Below are positions 26,131 to 36,819 of a DNA stretch of 64,000 nt, one piece after another (positions within the stretch are counted from its first letter, which is position 1; the number at the start of each line of letters is the position of its first letter). The stretch is from QHXW01 sp963847515 (GTDB taxonomy: Bacteria > Acidobacteriota > Terriglobia > Bryobacterales > Bryobacteraceae). Position numbers and translations under genes: made by a program. Location of the stretch: NCBI GenBank assembly GCA_963847515.1, contig CAWKAA010000006.1:1-64000 (forward strand), written 5' to 3'. The notes beneath the pieces were generated by a model. It was not told where the DNA came from, made no database searches, and was given only the letters and a program-made list of their open reading frames with translations.

Positions 26131-27081
26131 ATGATTCAAACGTTATTCGGCTCGGTTGAACAAGAGCCCTCTTTACTGGAACGGCTGAAGAGCGGGGTTG
26201 AAAAGACACGCGCCGGACTGGTTTCGCGCCTGGAAGACGCGCTCGCGGGCAAGAAAGAGATCGACGCGAATTTACTGGATGAGCTGGAGTACACGCTCAT
26301 CAGCGCTGATATCGGGGTGCGGACGACCCATGAGATTCTGGATCGCATCCGGCAGCAGGTGGACCGCAAGATGGTTGGTGATGCGGCGGAATTGCGGGGA
26401 TTGATTCGCCAGCACCTGCTTGAGATTCTGCAGTCGAGCGAGCGACCGGTAGCCCACGTGGACGAGCCGCCGGCCGTGGTTATGGTGGTGGGAGTGAACG
26501 GGGCGGGGAAGACCACCAGCATCGGAAAGCTGGCGAACCGTTACAAGGCCGAGGGGCGCACGGTGCTGCTCTGTGCCGCTGATACCTTTCGCGCCGCCGC
26601 CATCGAACAGCTCGAAATCTGGGGCGAGCGCACCGCCACCGAAGTGATCCGCCAGCAGCCGGGAGCTGACCCGAGCGCGGTCCTGTTCGATGCGCTGCAA
26701 GCCGCACGGGCGCGCAAGACGGATTACGTAATTGTGGACACCGCGGGACGCCTGCAAACCAAGGCGAACCTGATGGCGGAGCTGGAGAAGATGCGCCGCA
26801 CGGCTGGCCGGGTGATTCCCGGAGCGCCGCATGAAGTGCTGCTGGTGCTCGATGCCACCACGGGACAGAACGGCCTCGAGCAGGCACGACGCTTCACCGA
26901 GACCTCCGGCGTGACGGGCATCGTTCTGGCCAAACTCGACGGCACGGCCAAGGGTGGGGTGGTGGTGGCCATCGCGCGCGAGCTCAATCTGCCGATCCGT
27001 TACGTGGGCATCGGCGAGAAGGCCGATGATCTCCTGCCTTTCGATCCGGAGAAATTCATCGCGTCGCTGTTCGAAAAATGA
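26131..27081 (+). CDS. ftsY: Signal recognition particle receptor FtsY
   Basis: Membrane-associated GTPase that receives SRP-ribosome complexes. It has the N domain (about 1-100) and G domain with GVNGAGKTTSIGKLAN (G1), DTFRAAAIEQL, DTAGR (G3), LAKLDGTAKGG (G4/closing loop) and PIRYVGIGEKADDLLPFD. The long acidic A domain of E. coli FtsY is absent, as is common. A TACAAT box ends 8 nt before ATG 26131, so the transcript may be nearly leaderless. It overlaps ribD by ATGA. Confidence 0.96.
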   Translation: MIQTLFGSVEQEPSLLERLKSGVEKTRAGLVSRLEDALAGKKEIDANLLDELEYTLISADIGVRTTHEILDRIRQQVDRKMVGDAAELRGLIRQHLLEILQSSERPVAHVDEPPAVVMVVGVNGAGKTTSIGKLANRYKAEGRTVLLCAADTFRAAAIEQLEIWGERTATEVIRQQPGADPSAVLFDALQAARARKTDYVIVDTAGRLQTKANLMAELEKMRRTAGRVIPGAPHEVLLVLDATTGQNGLEQARRFTETSGVTGIVLAKLDGTAKGGVVVAIARELNLPIRYVGIGEKADDLLPFDPEKFIASLFEK

Positions 27082-28181
27082 GTTTCGCGTTTTTGCGCGA
27101 GGCCCTGGATCTGGCGCGCCAGGGAAAGGGCCAGACCAGTCCCAATCCGGCGGTGGGGGCGGTGTTGGTGCGCGACGGTGAAGTTGTCGGCCGGGGTTTC
27201 CATACGTTTCGCGGCATTAAACACGCCGAGATCCGGGCGCTTGACGAAGCCGGTGAGCGGGCGCGCGGCGCAACGCTGTATATCAACCTGGAGCCTTGCT
27301 CGCATGTAGGGAGGACGGGACCGTGCGCGGACGCACTGATCACGGCGGGCGTGTGCCGCGTGATTGCGGCCATGCAGGATCCTAATCCGCGGGTCGCCGG
27401 AGAAGGGTTTCGCAAACTGCGTTCGGCGGGCGTCGAGGTGGAGCTGGCGCCCGAGTTCGCGGACGAAGCCGAGAAGCTGAACGAGGAATTCGTTCACTTC
27501 ATGCGGACCGGACGGCCGGTGGTGACGCTGAAGACGGCACTCACTCTCGACGGAAAGATTGCGGCTCCCGACGACAATAGCGGCTGGATTACGAGCGATG
27601 TGGCGCGCGCCCACGTCCAGCAGCTTCGCCACAATGCAGACGCCATCCTGACGGGAGTGGGGACCGTGCTGGCCGACGACTGCCTGCTCACCGACCGGAC
27701 GGGCCTGCCGCGCAGCCGCCCGCTGCTTCGGCTGGTAGCGGATTCGCTGCTCCGCATTCCGCTCGATTCCAAGATGGTGGCGAGCTCAGATGGCGATCTG
27801 GCGATTGTGGCTACGTCGGCGGCTTCCGCCGAAAGACGCAAAGCGCTGGAGAGCCGCGGTGTGAAGGTGCTGATGTTCGATGGTCCCGGCGGCAGAACCG
27901 ATCTGAGGCGCCTGGTCGAGTGGCTGGGTGAAGAGAAGTACCTGTCGTTGCTCATCGAGGCCGGAAGCATGCTGAACTGGTCGGCGCTGGACAGCGGAAT
28001 CGTTGACAAAGTTTTCTTTTACTATGCGCCGAAAATTTTGGGCGGCATGGAGTCGCTGCCGATGGCCGGTGGAACGGGCCGGCGCCGGCGCATGGACGCA
28101 ATCCTGCTTCGCGGCATCCAGGTACACCCAATTGCAGAGGATGAATTTGCAGTCGAGGGTTACGTGAGGAAGGCATTTTAG
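27078..28181 (+). CDS. ribD: Bifunctional riboflavin deaminase/reductase
   Basis: The N-terminal deaminase has the zinc site HAEIRAL and PCSHVGRTGPC; the C-terminal reductase begins near residue 150 (RPVVTLKTALTLDGKIA) and contains ILTGVGTVLADD. Together they convert the first riboflavin pyrimidine intermediate to the ribitylamino form. Length 367 aa is normal. ATG overlaps the ftsY stop, and ribE follows directly. Confidence 0.96.
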   Translation: MSFAFLREALDLARQGKGQTSPNPAVGAVLVRDGEVVGRGFHTFRGIKHAEIRALDEAGERARGATLYINLEPCSHVGRTGPCADALITAGVCRVIAAMQDPNPRVAGEGFRKLRSAGVEVELAPEFADEAEKLNEEFVHFMRTGRPVVTLKTALTLDGKIAAPDDNSGWITSDVARAHVQQLRHNADAILTGVGTVLADDCLLTDRTGLPRSRPLLRLVADSLLRIPLDSKMVASSDGDLAIVATSAASAERRKALESRGVKVLMFDGPGGRTDLRRLVEWLGEEKYLSLLIEAGSMLNWSALDSGIVDKVFFYYAPKILGGMESLPMAGGTGRRRRMDAILLRGIQVHPIAEDEFAVEGYVRKAF

Positions 28182-28794
28182 ATGTTTACCGGGATTATTG
28201 AGGAGCTGGGGACGGTGGAATCGCTGGCGAAGCAGACTGCGGGCGCGCGTTTGCGTGTGCAGTGCGAGCGAGTGACTGAGGATCTGAAGCAGGGATCAAG
28301 CATCGCGGTAAACGGCGTGTGCCTCACCGCGGTCGAACTGGGCCGCAACGCTTTTTCTGCGGACCTCGCGCCCGAAACGCTGCGACGAAGCAATCTCGGC
28401 GATCTCGCCGCGGGCTCGCGCGTGAATCTGGAGCGGCCGCTTTCCCCCACAGACCGCTTGAGCGGCCACATCGTGCAGGGCCATGTGGACGGGACGGGCG
28501 AGTTTCTGTCGCTCGAGCAGGTAGGCGATGAGAACTGGTGGCTGAAGCTTGGCGTGCCCGCGGAATTGGACCGTTACCTGGTGTTCAAGGGATCTATCGC
28601 TATCGACGGCATCAGTCTGACGATCGCTTCACTCGAACACGGCGTGCTTGGCGTGACGATCATCCCGCACACTTATCAGATGCACTTCGCTAGGCAGTCA
28701 CAAACCGGGCGACCGTGTGAATCTGGAGTGCGACGTGCTCGCCAAGCACGTGGAAAAACTACTGCAGAGCCTGGAATATTTCGGGAAGCGGTAA
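28182..28794 (+). CDS. ribE: Riboflavin synthase alpha subunit, frameshifted near the end
   Basis: MFTGIIEELGTVESL is the typical start; the two lumazine-binding halves include GSSIAVNGVCLTAV and GHIVQGHVDGTG, then GSIAIDGISLTI. An extra base near 28683, after HTYQ, hides the end; in the next frame it reads TSLGSHKPGDRVNLECDVLAK then a normal C-terminus YFGKR at TAA 28792-28794. About 204 aa in total, as expected. Its 3' end overlaps the convergent Uma2-like gene by 36 nt. No FMN riboswitch is visible upstream of ribD. Confidence 0.9.
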
Positions 28795-29274
28795 TTCGAT
28801 TTCAGGATTTTCAGTGCGCAGCATGCCGTCCGCGACTTCGTGGCTGCCGTCTTTTGTATACGCCCAGGCTCGTTGCGTGCGCGGGTTGATCACCCAAACG
28901 TAAGGCACGCCGAACTTGAGGTAATCGTCGATTCTTTCCTGGATGTCCGACATGCGATCGTCTTTTGAGAGAATTTCGATGGCAATCAGCGGAGGTTTGG
29001 TCAGGATTTGCTCCGATGGTTTGCTTCCGGTGACGACGCAGACATCAGGAATACGGAAACGGCTCGTTCCGACCTGGACGCGCAGTTCCGGAAACGCATA
29101 TACGCTGCGGCTCCGCAGCCGTGAACGGAAATATACAACAATCTCGCCCTGTAAATCGCTGTGATCCAGTTCTCTCACATTCCTCTCCACGATCGCGCCA
29201 TCTACGTAATCGCAGTCGGGATCGTAGCTGGTGTGCAGGTATTCATCCACCGAAACGAGCGTTCGGGAGGGCAT
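28759..29274 (-). CDS. Uma2-family (DUF820) putative restriction-endonuclease-fold protein
   Basis: A 171-aa protein with the PD-(D/E)xK-like core of the Uma2 family: DCDYVDGAIVER near the N-terminus, FRIPDVCVVTG and the strand LIAIEILSKDDRM, which hold the conserved acidic residues and Lys, then YLKFGVPYVWVINP. Such genes are common in multiple copies in cyanobacteria and acidobacteria; the true role is unknown. It follows the DHH gene by 9 nt on the same strand. Confidence 0.85.
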   Translation of the reverse strand: MPSRTLVSVDEYLHTSYDPDCDYVDGAIVERNVRELDHSDLQGEIVVYFRSRLRSRSVYAFPELRVQVGTSRFRIPDVCVVTGSKPSEQILTKPPLIAIEILSKDDRMSDIQERIDDYLKFGVPYVWVINPRTQRAWAYTKDGSHEVADGMLRTENPEIELPLPEIFQALQ

Positions 29275-29283
29275 GAATATATT

Positions 29284-30238
29284 CTAGCTCTTGAGCTCCG
29301 CGACGATCTCCGCGGCCACGGCGCGCGCCTGTTCTAGTGCCCCTGGCGGGAAGCTGATGGCGCCGACCCGCGGATGGCCGCCGCCGCCATAGCGCTCACA
29401 GATGGTCGCCAGATTGTGCTTTGGCTCCTCGATGGCCCAGGGATTCGAACCTACCGAGATCTTGGTGCGGAAGCTGGAGGGACTCACCGATACGGTGTAA
29501 GTGGCGTTGGGGAAAAGATAGTACGGAATGAATTTGTTATAGCCTTCGATGTCGCAGCCGGCCAGATCGAAGTACACCACGCCGTTGTCCTGATGCGCGC
29601 GGCTGTGAATCAGATCCACCGACGCCAGATGCCGCTGATAGAGCTCGTCAAATAGCTTCTGCACCTCCGGCTCGGCCACGATCTCTTCGAGCGTGCGGTG
29701 CCGCATCCAGCCGATAATTCTTTGCACCATGTCCGACCCCTTCGATCCTTCGATCACCAAGGTCAACTTCATGGCCGGAGCGCCCAGTTCCACCGCGGTC
29801 TTGGCGTCGGGGTACTGCGCGCCATCGATGATATTGGCCCAGTACACAAGCTGGTCGAGTTCGGGAGCTTCGAAGCCATATTTGTTCTTGGCTACCGTGC
29901 TGATAAACAGAGTGCACGACTTGAAAGAGGGATCGTACATTTTCCTGCCCGCTGGTGTCCTGCCGGAAATGCTCGGCATCTTCGGGGGTCAGGAACGCGC
30001 TCTGGTGATGATCGAACCACCAGGTCAGGCGGGGGTCGCTGGAATATTTGAAGTCCACAATGGCGTTCTCATCGCCATCGAAAAGCTCAGGCTCGAACAT
30101 TTGCGAAGCTTTGTGCGTCATGCCCGTGTATGCGAATTCCGCATCGGGGTGAAAAGCGCCTTGCATGAAGCGGCTGAAGAAGGCGGCCGACGCTGCGCCG
30201 TCGAAGCAGTGATCGTGATAGAGGATACGCACGCGCAT
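29284..30238 (-). CDS. DHH-superfamily phosphoesterase, frameshifted
   Basis: The start MRVRILYHDHCFDGAASAAFF and the metal motif FDHHQSAF are in one frame; an extra base near 29949, within TSGRKMYDP, moves the rest to another. The second part runs from KMYDPSFKSC to a DHHA1-like end with RYGGGGHPRVGAISF. Rejoined it is about 318 aa. The family covers nanoRNases, c-di-AMP phosphodiesterases and RecJ-like enzymes; I cannot decide which, but DHCFDGAASA suggests a small exophosphatase. It sits between tatD and the Uma2-like gene. Confidence 0.82.
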
Positions 30239-30309
30239 GAGATGGCCGACGGTAGAAAACCTAATAGATTGCACTAAGCGCGCGACAAATGCAACAGGAA
30301 TTGTCAGGA

Positions 30310-31089
30310 CTAATTGGCCGGAACCTGGCAGAGCCTGGCAAAATTCCGGGTGGTAACGTCTGCGGCGTGTTCCGGTGACCAACCGCGCAATTCCGCCAGG
30401 CGGCGGACGGTTTCTACGATGAAGGACGGCTCGTTCCGTTTGCCACGGTGAGGAACGGGTGCGAGATAAGGGGCGTCGGTTTCAACCAGCAAGCGATTCT
30501 CCGGAGCAAGCGCCGCGGATTTTCGAACATCGTCCGCTTTTTGGAATGTAAGGATACCGCCGAAGCTGAGATGAAAGCCCAATTCCAGCGCCTGTTCCGC
30601 TTCGCCAGGGCCTCCGGTAAAGCAGTGCATGATGCCGCCGTTTGGCAGGCCGTGATCGCGCAAGATGCCGAGGGTATCGTCCCAGGCTTCGCGCGTGTGG
30701 ATGACAATGGGCTTGTGCGCCTCGGCGGACAGAACCAGCTGCGTCGCGAACACGGAGCGCTGCACATCGCGCGGGGAAAAATCGTAATGGTAATCGAGGC
30801 CGATTTCGCCTATGGCCAGTACCTTAGGATGCCGCGTGAGCTCCGCCAGGAGATCGAACGTCTCTGCAGTGGCTTTGGCGGCATCGTGAGGATGGACCCC
30901 GACTGTGGCGAAAATAAAAGTGTGCTGTTCGGCGAGCCGGATGCCGGCCTCGAGGTCCGGCGGACCGGTGCCGGTTCCGATTGCCATAATGCGCTCGATA
31001 CCCACCGCGCGGGCGCGTTCGATGGCGGCATCGCGGTCGGCGGCGAATTGCTCATCATCCAGATGACAGTGCGAATCGACCAGTTTCAC
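30310..31089 (-). CDS. tatD: TatD-family metal-dependent DNase
   Basis: A 259-aa TIM-barrel hydrolase with the metal sites DSHCHLDDEQF, GEIGLDYHYDF (Glu), IHTREAW (His), MHCFTGG (His) and VETDAPYLAP (Asp). ATG 31089 overlaps the metG stop (ATGA). The pairing of metG and tatD is common in bacteria. Confidence 0.95.
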   Translation of the reverse strand: MKLVDSHCHLDDEQFAADRDAAIERARAVGIERIMAIGTGTGPPDLEAGIRLAEQHTFIFATVGVHPHDAAKATAETFDLLAELTRHPKVLAIGEIGLDYHYDFSPRDVQRSVFATQLVLSAEAHKPIVIHTREAWDDTLGILRDHGLPNGGIMHCFTGGPGEAEQALELGFHLSFGGILTFQKADDVRKSAALAPENRLLVETDAPYLAPVPHRGKRNEPSFIVETVRRLAELRGWSPEHAADVTTRNFARLCQVPAN

Positions 31090-33032
31090 TTCAGCCGCGC
31101 ACCCACTGGGATATCTTCCAGAAAACCTGCGAGCACGGGTTTGCCGCCTTCAATCGACGCGGCGACGATCATGCCGTTGGAAGTCAGGCCGCGCAATTTA
31201 CGGGGTGCAAGATTCGCTACGATGACGACCTTGCGGCCGATTAGCGCCTCCGGCGCGTAAGCTTCGGCGATACCGGCGACGATCGAGCGCGGCTCAGCCT
31301 CGGCGAGGTCGACTTTCAGATGCAGCAGCTTGTCGGCGCCTTTGACGCGCTCGGCGGAAATCACTTGGCCCACGCGCAATTCGACCTGGGCGAAATCGTC
31401 GATGGTGATTTGAGGGCCGGCTGTTGGGGGTTGGGGGCTGGGGGTTGCGGTTTTGCCCAGCAGTACAGCCTGCTCGGCTGAAACCTTGGCTTCGAGTTCG
31501 CGCATCTGATCGATGGCCGGCTTGGCGTCGATGCGGGGGAAGACGGCGGCGATTTCACCGATCTTTTGGCCAGCGCGCAACTGGCCCCAGGCAAGCGAAT
31601 CGAGGCGGACCGATTCGAGCGGTTCCGGCATGCCGAGCTGCGTCCAGATTTTGGCGCAGGATTCGGGAAGGATGGGCAAAAGAAGCGCGGTGGCAACGCG
31701 CAAGGCTTCAGCAGATGTATAGAGCGTGCTGTCGAGTTTCGCTTGCGATTCTGAATCCTGTTTTTTGGCGAGAGTCCAAGGCGCTTGTTCAACAATAAAC
31801 TTGTCCACGGCGGAGAGCAGCGACCAGATCGATTCCAGGCCCTTCGAAAAATCGAAATGGTAATATGCCTCCGCGGTTGCGCGAATGACGCCGCATGCGG
31901 TCTTCTGGATTGCTTCGTCTGAGCCTGCGGGTATGGCGCCGCTTCGATATTGATGGATCATCGTCAGCGTGCGGCTCGCCAAATTTCCCAGGCCGTTGGC
32001 CAGCTCAGAATTGTAACGTCCGATCAGTGCATCGTAGCTGAAGCTGCCGTCTTGCCCGAACACGATCTCGCGCAGCAGAAAGTAGCGGAGCGCGTCGGCC
32101 CCCATCACGCGGCGAATGGGTTCGGCGCGTACGATGTTTCCGCGGGATTTGCTCATCTTGTCATGCTCGAACAGTAACCAGCCGTGCGCGTAGATGTGCT
32201 TGGGCAACGGCAGATCCGCCGCCATCAGGAAAGCCGGCCAAAAGATGGCGTGAAAGCGCACGATTTCTTTGCCGATCAGGTGCAGGTCCGCAGGCCAGAC
32301 GTCGTGCCCCTCGGCGTCCTTGAGGCCGCGCACCGCGGTCATGTATGCGACTAGCGCGTCGAACCAGACGTAGAAGACGTGGTGCCCTTCGACGGGAACC
32401 GGGATGCCCCATTTGATGGTGGTGCGGCTGATGGAAAGGTCGTTGAGCCCCTCTTTGACGAAGGACAGAACTTCGTTGCGCCGCGATTCCGGTAGGATGA
32501 AATCCGGCTGCTTGGCATAGAGCTCCAGCAGGCGCTCGGTGAAAGCCGAAAGCTTGAAAAAATAATTCTCTTCGGTGACCGTTTCGGTCGGCCGGCCGCA
32601 ATCCGGACACGGATCGCCAGGCTTGGCCTCGTTCACGTACAACTCGTCGAAGACACAGTACTGGCCGGTATAACTGCCCTTATACACGTAGCCGTTCTTC
32701 ATCCATCGTTCGAACAGCCACTGCACGGTCTGGTAGTGCCGCGGGTCGGAGGTGCGAATGAAATGATCGTACTTGAGACCGAATTCGTCCCATTGCTTGC
32801 GGAATTCCGCGGCTACGGCGGTAGTGAAATCCACGGGCGCCTTGCCCGCCGCCTTGGCTGCGCGCTCCACTTTCTGACCGTGCTCGTCGGTTCCAGTCGT
32901 CAGCACCACCGGCTCGAAGCCTTGCATATGCTTGAAGCGTTTGATCACATCGGCCGCGATGGTGGTGTAAGTGTGGCCGATGTGCGGGGCTGCGTTGACG
33001 TAATAGATAGGAGTGGTCAGGTAGTATTTCAT
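31086..33032 (-). CDS. metG: Methionyl-tRNA synthetase
   Basis: Class I synthetase of 648 aa. HIGH is present as PHIGHTY (17-20), the zinc knuckle region as DPCPDCGRP, and KMSKS as HDKMSKSRGN. The C-terminal EMAPII/tRNA-binding domain (DFAQVELRVGQVIS ... SNGMIVAAS) is fused. The true start is ATG 33032, overlapping the larC stop as ATGA; the frame happens to stay open further upstream through larC, which would give a false 1032-aa fusion. Confidence 0.96.
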   Translation of the reverse strand: MKYYLTTPIYYVNAAPHIGHTYTTIAADVIKRFKHMQGFEPVVLTTGTDEHGQKVERAAKAAGKAPVDFTTAVAAEFRKQWDEFGLKYDHFIRTSDPRHYQTVQWLFERWMKNGYVYKGSYTGQYCVFDELYVNEAKPGDPCPDCGRPTETVTEENYFFKLSAFTERLLELYAKQPDFILPESRRNEVLSFVKEGLNDLSISRTTIKWGIPVPVEGHHVFYVWFDALVAYMTAVRGLKDAEGHDVWPADLHLIGKEIVRFHAIFWPAFLMAADLPLPKHIYAHGWLLFEHDKMSKSRGNIVRAEPIRRVMGADALRYFLLREIVFGQDGSFSYDALIGRYNSELANGLGNLASRTLTMIHQYRSGAIPAGSDEAIQKTACGVIRATAEAYYHFDFSKGLESIWSLLSAVDKFIVEQAPWTLAKKQDSESQAKLDSTLYTSAEALRVATALLLPILPESCAKIWTQLGMPEPLESVRLDSLAWGQLRAGQKIGEIAAVFPRIDAKPAIDQMRELEAKVSAEQAVLLGKTATPSPQPPTAGPQITIDDFAQVELRVGQVISAERVKGADKLLHLKVDLAEAEPRSIVAGIAEAYAPEALIGRKVVIVANLAPRKLRGLTSNGMIVAASIEGGKPVLAGFLEDIPVGARLK

Positions 33033-34184
33033 CTGGAGTTTTTGAGATACGCGAAATTCGCTTCGGCAATGATGTCTTTCAGAGCAGCGCCGGTGGCGCG
33101 GGCGAGCGCGCGACAGTCCTCGTACTCCGGCGCGAAAGAATGATCCGAAACCTTCATCCGCACCTTGCCATGAGGTGTCTCTACTTCCACGGAGTGGCGT
33201 GCTTGCACGATGCGCTCCGCAGTGTAGAGGCGCACACCGAGTGTCGAGGTCTCGTGGAAGATAATGTCCGCTAGAACCGTACGCTGCTCGGGAGTTGAGA
33301 TCACGCGCAGCAGGGAGCCGGGACGGCCCTTCTTCATTTCGAGCGGTTGGAGTGTGACATCGAGCGCGCCGGCTTCCAGCAGCCGCTCCACGGTGTAACC
33401 CAACACTTGCGGACTCGAGTCGTCGATATTGGCCTCGATGACCACCACACTGACGGCTTCGGCCGCACCGGACGGCTCGCCGACGAAGATACGCAGCACG
33501 TTTGCGTGTTCGGCGAAATCGCGGTCGCCCGCGCCATATCCGATCGCTTGCAATCTTCATTGACGGCATCACGCCGAAATCCTTGGCCAGCGTAACCGCG
33601 ACTGCGGCGCCGGTCGGCGTAGTCAATTCCACAGCCGGGCCGCGTGAATAAACGGGCTTGCCCGCAACCAAAGCCGCGGTGGCCGGAGCGGGGATAGGCA
33701 TTACCCCGTGCTCGCCTTTCACCGTGCCGCTACCCAAATTGAGAGGTGAACAGTAAATGGCCTCGACGCCGAGTAGTTCGAAACCGAGACAGGCGCCGAC
33801 GATGTCGGCAATCGAATCGAGCGCCCCCACCTCGTGAAAATGGACTTTCTCTATCGGCGTCTGGTGGACGGTTGCTTCAGCTTCTCCCAGTCTCTGGAAC
33901 ACCGCCGAGGCATTTTGTTTCACCCGGCCGGGCAGCGAAGCGCCGTCGATCATCTTCAGAATACCGGACAGATGCCGGTGTGTGGGGTTCTCTTCGGCGG
34001 TTACGCGAAACTTTGACGCTGCAATGCCGCACCGCTTGACTCTTTCGAACGATACCGCCGCGCCCGGGACCACCGAGTGCAGATGATTGACGATGGCGGA
34101 CGAGTCCGCGCCTGCGTCGGCGAGCGCGCCGACCAGCATGTCTCCACTGATGCCCGAAAAGGCGTCCAAATAACAGATACGCAT
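33029..34184 (-). CDS. larC: LarC: nickel-pincer cofactor cyclometallase, two frames
   Basis: LarC inserts nickel into the pincer cofactor of lactate racemase-type enzymes. The first part, MRICYLDAFSGISGDMLVGAL to GVMPSMKIA, is in one frame; the second, AIGYGAGDRDFAEHANVLRIF to YLKNSR, is in another, joined near 33546-33556 by what looks like one extra base. In Lactobacillus plantarum LarC is made by programmed frameshifting, so recoding is conceivable here. Given the many indels in this window, a sequence error is more likely. No larA, larB or larE is in view. About 384 aa when joined. The frame of its first part runs on into metG. Confidence 0.85.
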
Positions 34185-34283
34185 GGCGTGTCTTGCTTGT
34201 TGGCCTGGCGGCCAAAGGAATTTTTATTATCCTACACGCGGTTGCGCCAGCCTGAATTATTCCTTATCTTGGGTAATCCACCT

Positions 34284-35736
34284 ATGGCAGCAAAAGTTCC
34301 CATCACGGTTGCGCACGGCGACGGCATTGGACCGGAAATCATGGACGCCACGCTCCGCATCATACAGGCGGCCGGGGCGGCGCTGGATATTGAGACCATC
34401 GAAATCGGCGAAAAAGTTTATCTGCGTGGCAATTCGGCGGGCATCGCGCCCAGCGCGTGGGAGTCTTTGCGTCGCACCAAGGTGTTCTTGAAAGCTCCCA
34501 TCACCACTCCGCAAGGCGGCGGGTTCAAAAGCCTCAACGTGACCACGCGCAAAACCCTGGGCCTATACGCTAATGTGCGGCCCTGCGTTTCGTATCATCC
34601 GTTCGTCGAAACCAAGCACCACAATATGAACGTCGTCATTGTTCGCGAGAACGAAGAGGACCTCTACGCGGGTATCGAGTACCAGCTCACCGATGACGAA
34701 ATGCTTTGCCTCAAGCTCATCTCGCGGCCGGGCTCGGAAAAAATTGTTCGCTACGCCTTCGAATACGCACGCCAGCATAACCGCAAGAAGGTGACCTGTT
34801 TTACCAAAGACAACATCATGAAGATGACCGACGGTCTCTTCCACAAGGTCTTTGATGAGGTCGCCGCTGAATATCCGGACATTCAGAACGAGCACTGGAT
34901 CGTGGACATCGGCGCGGCCAAACTGGCAGATACTCCTGAGGCATTCGACGTGATTGTCATGCCGAACCTGTACGGCGATATCCTCTCCGACGTCGCAGCT
35001 CAGATTGCCGGCTCGGTGGGTCTTGCGGGATCGGCGAACATCGGGGACCGTTGCGCGATGTTCGAGGCCATTCATGGGTCGGCGCCGCGGCGTGCCGGGC
35101 AAAATCTGGCCAACCCATCAGGCTTATTGCTCGGCGCCGTGCTAATGCTGGTGCATATCGATCAACCGGAAGCGGCCGCGAACGTGCACAACGCCTGGCT
35201 GCGCACGCTAGAAGAGGGCGTGCATACCTACGACATCTATACGGAAGGCATCAGTAAGCAGAAGGTCGGAACTAGAGAGTTTGCCGATGCCGTCATCGCG
35301 CGCATCGGCGAGAAGCCGGAAACCTTCCAGCCGGTTAACTATGCACACAGGCGACCGTCTGCCGCTGCAAAGGACAAGAGTGCTCGGCCGGCGCTCAAAA
35401 ACCGAGCTTGTTGGCGTAGACATTTATCTGGGGTGGCCGAGCCGGAACCCGGATGAACTGGCGCAGGCGATCAAGCGCATCGATGGAGACGGGCTGAAGC
35501 TGTTGATTATCTCGAACCGCGGCTTGAAGGTCTGGCCCGACGGAGTTCCAGAGACGTTCTGTACCGACAGTTTCCGCTGCCGCTATACCGCCGCAGAGTC
35601 CGGCGTGCCCGTTACGCAACGCCAGGTTCTCGCACTGCTGGGACGTTTAGACGCCGTGGGTCTGGCCGTGGTGAAGACCGAGAACCTCCGCAATTTTGAC
35701 GGCAAGCCTGGCTACACGCTTTCACAAGGAGAGTAG
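34284..35736 (+). CDS. icd: NADP-type isocitrate dehydrogenase (Thermus-like long form), frameshifted
   Basis: Starts MAAKVPITVAHGDGIGPEI. The family signatures are NVRPCVSYHPF, IVRENEEDLYAGIEY and the metal block NLYGDILSDVAAQIAGSVG. At 35397-35401 a run of five A shifts the frame; the correct C-terminus is KTELVGVDIYLGWPSRNPDEL...TFCTDSFRCRYT and ends SQGE. The total, about 484 aa, and this extra C-terminal domain match the Thermus type, which is longer than the E. coli enzyme. It is divergent from larC with 99 nt between. Confidence 0.9.
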
Positions 35737-35745
35737 TTTCCAAAC

Positions 35746-36240
<495 letters not shown>

Positions 36241-36636
36241 TTATAGGCAGCGTGCCAGCGGATCGGGGAAGTGCAGACCGATTCGGTATTTGGAACCTTT
36301 CACCGTGCAGTGGCGCACGGTTGCCTCGCCCATCAGGCCAAGCTCTGGGGCTTTGAGGTAAACCACGGTGCCCACGCTGATCGGGTGCGGCGCTTCAACA
36401 AGAGCGCCGGCTTTGCTCATATTTATGCCGCGGGCGATCATGCTCCGCTGTTTCGCCTCCGGACGATTGGCATAGATCGAGAACCGGTAATTGACAGGGA
36501 GCCTGGCGTGCGAGCGCTGGATGCGAGCCTGCGGTTGGGTCATCGCCGCATCCGGGGCTGCTAATGCGGCCGTTGCATTGGCCACCACGGGTGCGGGGGC
36601 CTCTGGCTTCCATTTGAGGACGACTCTAACGGTCAT
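36241..36636 (-). CDS. PilZ-domain protein, putative c-di-GMP binder
   Basis: A 131-aa protein. The PilZ domain starts around residue 40 with the basic motif R-I-Q-R-S-H-A-R (RxxxR) and later INMSKAGALVEA, in place of the usual D/NxSxxG; then VYLKAPELGLMGEATVRHC and YRIGLHFPDPL. The motifs are close to canonical, so c-di-GMP binding is likely but not certain. I chose ATG 36636 (MTVRVVLKWKPEA); a GTG at 36687 gives 17 extra residues without clear sense. Confidence 0.82.
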   Translation of the reverse strand: MTVRVVLKWKPEAPAPVVANATAALAAPDAAMTQPQARIQRSHARLPVNYRFSIYANRPEAKQRSMIARGINMSKAGALVEAPHPISVGTVVYLKAPELGLMGEATVRHCTVKGSKYRIGLHFPDPLARCL

Positions 36637-36819
36637 GGCTACATTCGCCTTACATTTTCGGTGCCAACCGCTCAGTACTGAGTGCACAATGACTTGCCAA
36701 TGGCGGTAACCCGAAGGTTATCAGCCCATCGAGATCAAGCTGTCACAGACTTGACAAACTGTCACCTGATCACTCGCCAGTCTAAAGCGTTGTCTAGTTG
36801 CGCCTGCTACTCTCGAATT

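Noticed and set aside
31086..34184. A 1032-residue open frame running through larC and metG
   Set aside because: The middle third is out-of-frame text of low complexity. LarC N-terminus and a complete MetG are clear at the two ends, and MetG has its own ATG overlapping the larC stop, so this is not a fusion.
34200..34230. Hairpin TTGGCC-TGGC-GGCCAA followed by a T-run in the larC/icd gap
   Set aside because: It lies between two divergent starts, so a terminator would serve neither gene; it may be an attenuator or chance. Not listed as a feature.
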